Shown here: positions 56,457 to 64,000 of the stretch, one piece after another
Layout: every line of letters begins with the position of its first letter
Position numbering within the stretch: the stretch's first letter is position 1
Origin: Lantana camara
Lineage: Eukaryota > Streptophyta > Magnoliopsida > Lamiales > Verbenaceae
Assembly (NCBI GenBank): GCA_037501455.1
Contig: CM074855.1
Coordinates: forward strand, 55,807,001 to 55,871,000
Length of the DNA stretch: 64,000 bases
Direction: 5' to 3'
Notes under the pieces: generated by a model
The model's input: only the letters and a program-made list of their open reading frames with translations
The model's database searches: none
Told to the model about the DNA's origin: nothing
Made by a program: the position numbers and the translations under genes

Positions 56457-59400
56457 TGTAACGCCCCAACTTTTCGGACGTAAAGGTACGACGTACGTGT
56501 TTACCAATTTGCGCGAATTAATTGTTTTTACGTGTTTTATATTTAATTTTATTATAATTGTTATTATTTTACTATATTATATTATATTATTTTATTTTAA
56601 TATTATTAATTTTATATATATATATTTCGTATTATATATATATATATATGCTTAATTATTTTATTATTAATTTAATGATTATGCTAATTATAAGTTATGT
56701 TAATTAATCATGTTTAATCATATTAATTAATTATTCATATATATAAATATACGTGACTTTATTTAATTTATTTAATATTAGAATTTATTTTTCTATTTAT
56801 TTGAATTCTGCATGGGAATTATTTATGCATGGATTTTGTTGAATTTTTGCATGGGAATTATAATTTATGCATGGAAATTATATGAAATATGCTTGAATTG
56901 CATGATTGAGTTTGTTTGCTCATTTTGTGCATTGTTCTTATATGAGATGATATTGAAATGCCATGAATTTGTAATATGTCGTAAATATATGTGTTATGAA
57001 CATGATTTTATGCTCGGTTTATGTTTTCGAATTCATTTGATTTGTTAACGAATTTAATTTGAATCAAGGAACCAAATCGGGGGCTAACGAGCACTTAGCG
57101 TACCCTTGGTTCCGAATTTAATATCTTGAGCTCGTGAACTCGGATTCGAATTCCGTCAACTCCGCTGAACTCGTAACGAAAATTCGAGTTTAGTAAACTT
57201 AGCCTTACATTTTTCCTAAGTCGTTTGAACCTCCGAAATTCAACCGAAAAACGAATCGGCGACCAATTTGACCTTGTTGTACAAAATCAGCCCTATCTTG
57301 TCCAAACCATAACCAAATTAACCATGGTTTGATTCCTTAGATCCCTAACTCAACCACCTATCATGACATATTAAGCCCTAACCAAGATAACCCTCACACA
57401 ATCCCCAAAACTCAGCCAAAGCTACTGCTCTTCATTCCAGTCCCGTAACCCTTCATCCCTTGGAGATTTTGGAGCTCAAATCTCATCCAAACTTCATCCA
57501 ATCATCAAGGTAAGTTAAGGGTTGTATTATATGTTTATTTCTGAGCATTTTCATCCTTTCATTCATGAATTTGAGCATGGTTTCATCAAGTCTGGGCCGT
57601 TTTTCCGAAAATGGGATGATTTTCCGCAAATGTTGATCTCCTTCGATTTTCAATGTGTTTGATTGATTCCAAGCTTGAGATTGATTGTTTTGACATCCTC
57701 ATATCATTTATGGTCATTGATTTCATGGTTGTTGAGAAATTTATGAGATATCATTTATGAAAATTCTGAGAAAATCCCACATGTATGTCACGTACGGTTG
57801 CTTTCTTGTTTGAGCTTGTTTGGGACTGAACTATGTGTTGGATTTATGATGTTTTTCTGCACATTTGAGGGACTTATGGACCTGAACAAAGTCGGAATAA
57901 TTGAATGCAAGCATGCCCTGTTTTCTTCGAGCCTTGCTCTGTTTTCTGGCGTGATTTTCAGCTGCGAAGCTGCTGCGTTTCCTTCATGCTTTTGCTGTTA
58001 ATTTCTTAGCCTTGTAGCATGTGTTTTATCTGAGTTCTTGCAGCTCTTTTGTACCTTGTATGGCTGCCTTTGTTGCTTGTTTTTCTTGCTGGTTTAGCTG
58101 CCCTGTTTCTGCGTCTGTTGCAGTTAAACCAGAGCTGTTTCTGGTTCGTGGCACGGGGGTGCCATTTCTGGCCGTTCCAACGAGGAACGAGGGTGCAGTC
58201 TCGGCCTGGATTTGCTGTACCGAGACACGGGGGTGTCTCGGTCTAGGTTTGGAGGGTGACACGGGGGTGTCACCCCGTTTTCCTTGGACTGTCTTGCTGC
58301 GTGCCTTGGTCTGCTGCTGCTGCTGTATGAATATGCATGGTTGTGTTTGGTGCTGTGTGTGTTGTGTGCATGCATGGCTGTTTGATTGTGTGAGTGTTGC
58401 ATGTATATAATATATAGTACATATGTAATATATATATATGTATTTAATATATAATATATATGCATGCATGGGTATGTTTGTGTGTGTGTACGTATATATA
58501 TATATATATATAATGTATATACATATGTTATTATATTATTTTATATGTATATATTATATTATATATATTTATTATATATTTTAAATATTATTTGATTTAA
58601 TTTAATTATTGAAATTAATTGATTTCCATTTCGCGTATTTAATTACCGACTATTGATTGAACGTTTTATTTATTTTATTCCTAAATGTGAATTTGAATAT
58701 TATATGTCATGCTTATTAAATGGATTTTAGATTAATTGATATGCATTATGAATTATGAATTTATAAATTTACGAATATTATGAATTTATGAATTTATAAA
58801 ATTGAATGAAATATATGAACGAATGATGTGATTATATGATTTAAATCTCTTAATAGTGCACATGAACATCTTATTGATATAATATGATCATTTATGCATT
58901 CATGTCATATTCACTTCATTGCCGAGCGTCATATGTGGTCATTGAGTCTCATACCTTTTCTTTTGCTCAGATTTGGGTTTGGTCGGAGACGAGGGCGAGC
59001 CTTGAGACGCTTGTACCTTTCTTTTGCTTTGGTAAAGGTGGGTTTTTCTTCTATTAGTTAAAACAACCATATATATTCCTTATGTGCAAAGTTTTAAGCC
59101 AAAATAGTATATTTATATATATCGAGTCATTTCGGGTAAATAATTTCAAACGTATGACCCCCTTTCTTTTATTTATGAACCCTACCATATGTTTGGCGAG
59201 ATATTTATGATTTATGATTGCACGGGCCCCGGGACTTAGTATATGTGGCTAACCGAGGAAGCAAGGGCTGACAGGGATCCCATATACTAGTTCCAACCAA
59301 ACTACGGTGATACCGGCCCTCGCTAGGAGTTTTAGCGAGGAATGGGAGCTGAGTGCCCTTGGGGGATTCATGTACCCCCATTGGCCTATGTATGAACCGG

Positions 59401-60210
59401 TGGTTGGGTCTTGCAAGCCCGTCCACCACCCGGAGGAAGAAGGAGTATATGAATGATTATGATCATGTATTTATGAGCACAAAAGATTTATGTATGATAA
59501 TGAATGATTGAATAATTAATTATGATTACACGAGGAGTAGGTTGGAGATGGTGCACGCCCACTCGCCGGGCCATAAACCCTTATGAACAATTATGAATGA
59601 ATATGAACGTCGTAATCCCGTTGATGCTTTCTTTTTGTGTTAACCACTTGGTAAATTCTTATCAAACTTCACACGGGATTAGGGCTTGCATGTATGTGTT
59701 TAATTTGTGCAATATTATATATTTTATGCCCCGTTTTTTTTACCCACCAGTCTCTTTTAGACTGAACCCGGTTGTTTTCAGTTGTTTTGTGCAGGTATAG
59801 GAGTGCTAAGAGGGAATACAAGTCGTCTAGGTCTTGCATTTATGTTTAGCACTTCTTTTCAGTCTCATATGTTCATACTCTCATTACTTTTGTATTTGAT
59901 CTTAGTATTTCTTGGAGCGTTATGATTTTTGTAGGCCATGAGCGCCGTTGATTATTTGAATGCTTTTGTATATCTATTTTGGAGCTTGGTGGCTCATTGA
60001 TTATATGCTATGTTATTCTCGCTTCCGCGTATTATTTTAACTCTGATTTTATGATTCTTGAGTTGATTGGTTTAAGGGTTAGTCCCGCCTAGCATAGCGT
60101 GTGTGTTGTGTCCCCGTTCGCCGTGGATTTGGCATGTGTATGGACTTCCATTTCGTATACGGGTCGGGTCCCGGTGCGGGGGATGTGGTACCTCACGCTC
60201 GGGTACTACA
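56457..60210 (+). repeat. 3' LTR of D, uninterrupted
   Basis: It begins TGTAACGCCCCAAC and ends GGGTACTACA, 3754 bp. It matches the 5' LTR without the nested solo LTR. It contains the GGAACC hairpin near 57068, a donor-like site near 57510, palindromes at 58149-58275 and an acceptor-like site at 59794. Open frames in it are short and not conserved. Confidence 0.93.
58149..58275 (+). repeat. LTR palindromes with CGGGGG loop (D, 3' LTR)
   Basis: The same three hairpins as in the 5' LTR are at 58149-58164, about 58219-58242 and 58254-58275, with stems unchanged. Confidence 0.75.
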
Positions 60211-63200
60211 TCATAAAGATGAAATCTCTACATATATTGTTAGAAACACTTGTAATTACGAGAAAGGGATTAAATATTTCGGAAAAACAGAAGTTCAAAT
60301 TTGATCACAACTTAATATTACAATATATTAAATCATAAATCGAATAATGAAGAATGAGAGGGTCATTATTTCTGAAGTATCAGTTCGTACAATTGAAGTA
60401 CCGAAAACATAAATTGAATTATTGTTGCATTTAACATAGAGTATGAATATTCGAAAATAAGGTGTTCCAACACAATACGATTATTGGAGCATTAAATTGA
60501 GATTCAGTGAAACCTAGGTGTCTATTCGTAAAGGGCGAAGTATGATTATCCGATAACAAGGTGTTCGTCGGATATTTCGAAACAACGAGTCTCAACGCTT
60601 CAAAAGTATTAATTCGTAAAATTGGGACATGTATATGCATAATAAGGACAAATAACTTAAAAACATTTCATAAAGATGAAATCTCTACATATATTGTTAG
60701 AAACACTTGTAATTACGAGAAAGTGACTAAATATTTCGGAAAAACAGAAGTTCAAATTTGATCACAACTTAATATTACAATGTATTAAATCATAAATCGA
60801 ATAATGAAGAACGAGAGGGTCATTATTTCTGAAGTATCAGTTCGTAAAATCGATGTACTGAAAACAGAAATTGAAGTATTGTTGCATTTAACATAGAGTT
60901 TGAATATTCGAAAACAAGGTTTTCCAACACAATACGATTATTGGAGCATTAAATTGAGATTCAGTGAAACCTAGGTGTCTATTCGTAAAGGGCGAAGTAT
61001 GATTATCCGATAACAAGGTGTTCATCGGATATTTCGAAATAACGAGTGTCATTGCTACAAAAGTATTAATTCGTAAAATTGGGATATGTATATGCATAAT
61101 AAGGACAAATAACTTAAAAACATTTCATAAAGATGAAAATCTCTACATATTTTGTTAAAAACACTTGTAATTACGAGAAATTGATTAAATATTTAGGGAA
61201 AACACAAATTCAAATTTGATCCCAACATAATATTACAATGTAATAAATCATAAATCGAATAACGAAGAACAAGAGCATCATTATTTCTGAAGTATCCGTT
61301 CGTCAAATTGAAATACTGAAAACATAAATTGAAGTATTGTTGCATTTAACATAGAGTATGAATATTCGAAAATAAGGTGTTCCATCACAATACGATTATT
61401 GGAGCATTAAATTGAGATTCAGTGAAACCTAGGTGTCTATTCGTAAAGGGCGAAGTATGATTATCCGATAACAAGGTGTTCATCGGATATTTCGAAACGA
61501 CGAGTGTCATTGCTTCAAAAGTATGAATTCGTAAAATTGGGATATGTATATGCATAGTAAGGAGCAATAACATAAAAACATTTCATAAAGATGAAATCTC
61601 TACATATATTGTTAGAAACACTTTTAATTATGAGAAAGTGATTAAATATTTCGGGAAAACACAAGTTCAAATTTGATCCCAACTTAATATTACAATGTAT
61701 TAAATCATAAATCAAATAATGAAGAACGAGAGGGTCATTATTTCTGAAGTATCAGTTCGTAAAATTGAAGTACTGAAAACAGAAATTGAAGTATTGTTGC
61801 ATTTAACATAGAGTTTGAATATTCGAAAATAAGGTGTTCCAACACAATACGATTCTTGGAGCATTAAATTGAGATTCAGTGAAACCTAGGTGTCTATTCG
61901 TAAAGGGCGAAGTATGATTATCCGATAACAAGGTTTTCATCGGATATTTTGAAATAACGAGTGTCATTGCTCCAAAAGTATTAATTCGTAAAATTGGGAT
62001 ATGTATATGCAAAGTAAGGAGAAATAACTTAAAAACATTTCATAAAGATGAAATCTCTACATATATTTTTAGAAACACTTGTAATTACGAGAAAGTGATT
62101 AAATATTTCGGGAAAACAGAAGTTCAAATTTGATCCCAACTTAATATTACAATGTATTAAATCATAAATCGAATAATGAAGAACGAAAGGGTTATTATTT
62201 CTGAAGTATCAGTTCGTAAAATTGAAATACTGAAAACAGAAATTGAAGTTTTGTTGCATTTAACATAGAGTTTGAATATTCGAAAATAAGGTGTTCCAAC
62301 ACAATACGATTATTGGAGCATTAAATTGAGATTCAGTGAAACCTAGGTGTCTATTCGTAAAGGGCGAAGTATGATTATCCGATAACAAGGTGTTCATAGG
62401 ATATTTCGAAATAACGAGTGTCATTGCTACAAAAGTATGATTTCGTAAAATAGGGATATGTATATGCATAATAAGGAGAAATAACTTAAAAACATTGCAT
62501 AAAGATGAAATCTCTACATATATTGTTAGAAACACTTGTAATTACGAGAAAGTGATGAAATATTTTGGGAAAACACAAGTTCAAATTTGATCCCAACATA
62601 ATATTACAATGTATTAAATCATAAATCGAATAACGAAGAACGAGAGCGTCATTATTTCTGAAGTATCAGTTCGTAAAATTGAAGTACTGAAAACAGAAAT
62701 TGAAGTATTGTTGAATTTAACATAGAGTATGAATATTCGAAAATAAGGTGTTCCAACACAATACGATTATTGGAGCATTAAATTGAGATTCAATGAAACC
62801 TAGGTGTCTATTCGTAAAGGGCGAAGTATGATTATCCGATAACAAGGTTTTTATCGGATATTTCGAAACGACGAGTGTCATTGCTTCAAAAGTATTAATT
62901 CGTAAAATTGGGATATGTATATGGATAGTAAGGAGAAATAACTTAAAAACATTTCATAAATATGAAATCTCTACATATATTGTTAGAAACACTTGTAATT
63001 ACGAGAAATTGATTAAATATTTCGGGAAAACACAAGTTCAAATTTGATCCCAACTTAATATTACAATGTATTAAATCATAAATCGCTTAATGAAGAACGA
63101 GAGGGTCATTATTTCTGAAGTATCAGTTCGTAAAATTGAAGTACTGAAAACAGAAATGGAAGTATTATTGCATTTAACATAGAGTTTGAATATTCGAAAA

Positions 63201-64000
63201 TAAGGTGTTCCAACACAATACGATTATTGGAGCATTAAATTGATATTCAGTAAAACCTAGGTGTCTATTCGTAAAGGGCGAAGTATGATTATCCGATAAC
63301 AAGGTGTTCATCGGATATTTTGAAACGACGAGTGTCATTGCTTCAAAAGTATTAATTCGTAAAATTGGGATATGTATATGGCAAATAAGGAGAAATAACT
63401 TAAAAACATTTCATAAAGATGAAATCTCTACATATATTTTTAGAAACAATTGTAATTACGAGAAAGTGATTAAATATTTCGGGAAAACACAAGTTCAAAT
63501 TTGATCCCAACTTAATATTACAATGTATTATATCATAAATCGAATAATGAACAACGAGAGGGTTATTATTTTTGAAGTATCAGTTCGTAAAATTGAAGTA
63601 CTGAAAAACAGAAAGGGAAGTATTGTTGCATTTTACATAGAGTTTGAATATTCGAAAATAAGGTGTTCCAACACAATACGATTATTGGAGCATTAAATTG
63701 AGATTCAATGAAACCTAGCTGTCTATTCGTAAAGGAGGACTATGATTATCCGATAACATGGTGTTCATCGGATATTTCGAAATAACGAGTGTCATGGCTT
63801 CAAAAGTATTAATTCGTAAAATAGGGATATGTGTATGCATAATAAGGAGAAATAACTTAAAAACATTTCATAAAGATGAAATCTCTACATATATTGTAAG
63901 AAACACTTGTAATTATGAAAAAGTGATTAAATATTTAGGGAAAACACAAGTTCAAATTTGATCCCAACATACTATTACAATGTATTAAATCATAAATCGA
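60211..64000 (+). repeat. Satellite array, monomer about 457 bp (right part)
   Basis: The monomer cut by D resumes with TCATAAAGATG and the array runs to the window edge. Marker copies lie near 60561, 61018, 61475, 61932, 62389, 62847, 63304 and 63761. I see no clear two- or three-monomer periodicity here, and monomers look more evenly diverged than at 41-45 kb. The array continues beyond the window. Confidence 0.93.

Larger units (their letters stand above)
45287..60210 (+). mobile_element. Chromodomain-type Ty3/gypsy element D (Tekay/Del-like), in satellite
   Basis: The element has a 5' LTR (45287-51693, carrying a nested solo LTR), a primer site, a gag-pol pseudogene with a chromodomain, a polypurine tract and a 3' LTR (56457-60210). 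TCATA flanks it on both sides (45282-45286, 60211-60215), and the satellite monomer continues across. Without the nested insert it is about 12.3 kb. Chromoviruses carry a C-terminal chromodomain that directs integration to heterochromatin, which agrees with its location in satellite DNA. The LTRs differ by scattered bases and small indels. Internal stops prevent it from encoding its own enzymes. Confidence 0.93.

Noticed and set aside
35382..64000. Recurring ~66-75 codon frames on both strands in every satellite monomer
   Set aside because: They repeat only because the monomers repeat, mostly lack a true ATG, and show no codon-level conservation or domain.

Overview
The window is repeat-rich plant nuclear DNA, probably from a eudicot. 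The evidence is Ty1/copia and Ty3/gypsy LTR retrotransposons primed by initiator tRNA-Met, a Mutator-like element carrying a piece of a plant GRAS gene, very AT-rich intergenic sequence and a long satellite array. I see no intact host gene, rRNA, tRNA or CRISPR array. The only intact long reading frame is a copia Gag-Pol at 22356-26276. The layout resembles a pericentromeric or centromere-adjacent region, but the sequence alone cannot place it.

Layout, left to right. (1) 1-5836: 3' part of a plus-strand gypsy-type element (C), with noncoding internal DNA, a stem-loop array and a 3' LTR. C inserted into (2) element A (5837-15747, minus strand), a non-autonomous element with an intact 3.9 kb 5' LTR, a 3' LTR cut by C and a 3.1 kb internal region with no recognisable gene. 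A in turn sits inside a gag fragment of (3) element B (15748-35097, minus strand), a tandem chain of long LTRs alternating with short internal regions that carry gag but no pol. (4) A complete, very young copia element (E, 18124-28240, plus strand) is inserted in one B LTR. A non-autonomous Mutator-like element with an SCL3-like GRAS gene fragment (32137-33004) is inserted in the other. (5) 35098-45286 and 60211-64000: a satellite with a monomer of about 457 bp, showing local two- and three-monomer higher-order repeats. (6) 45287-60210: a chromodomain-type Ty3/gypsy element (D, Tekay/Del-like) inserted in the satellite with target duplication TCATA. D carries five in-frame stops. Its 5' LTR contains a solo LTR of a related family (48362-50979).

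How they relate. The LTRs of A, B, C, D and the solo LTR are relatives: they share the last ~250 bp, a conserved splice-acceptor-like site and the small hairpin before it. D is the only one here with pol remnants. A, B and C look like non-autonomous partners that would need enzymes from a D-like element.

The most interesting signal is a set of short stem-loops whose stems differ but stay paired, while the loop (CGGGG plus T or G) stays constant. They occur as tandem arrays just upstream of the polypurine tract in A, B and C, and as two to four copies inside the LTRs of A, B and D; the solo LTR has a variant loop. A second hairpin with an AGGA/GGGA-type loop lies directly before the polypurine tract of A, B, C and D. 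The changed-but-paired stems suggest selection on structure. I know of no description of this, but could not search.
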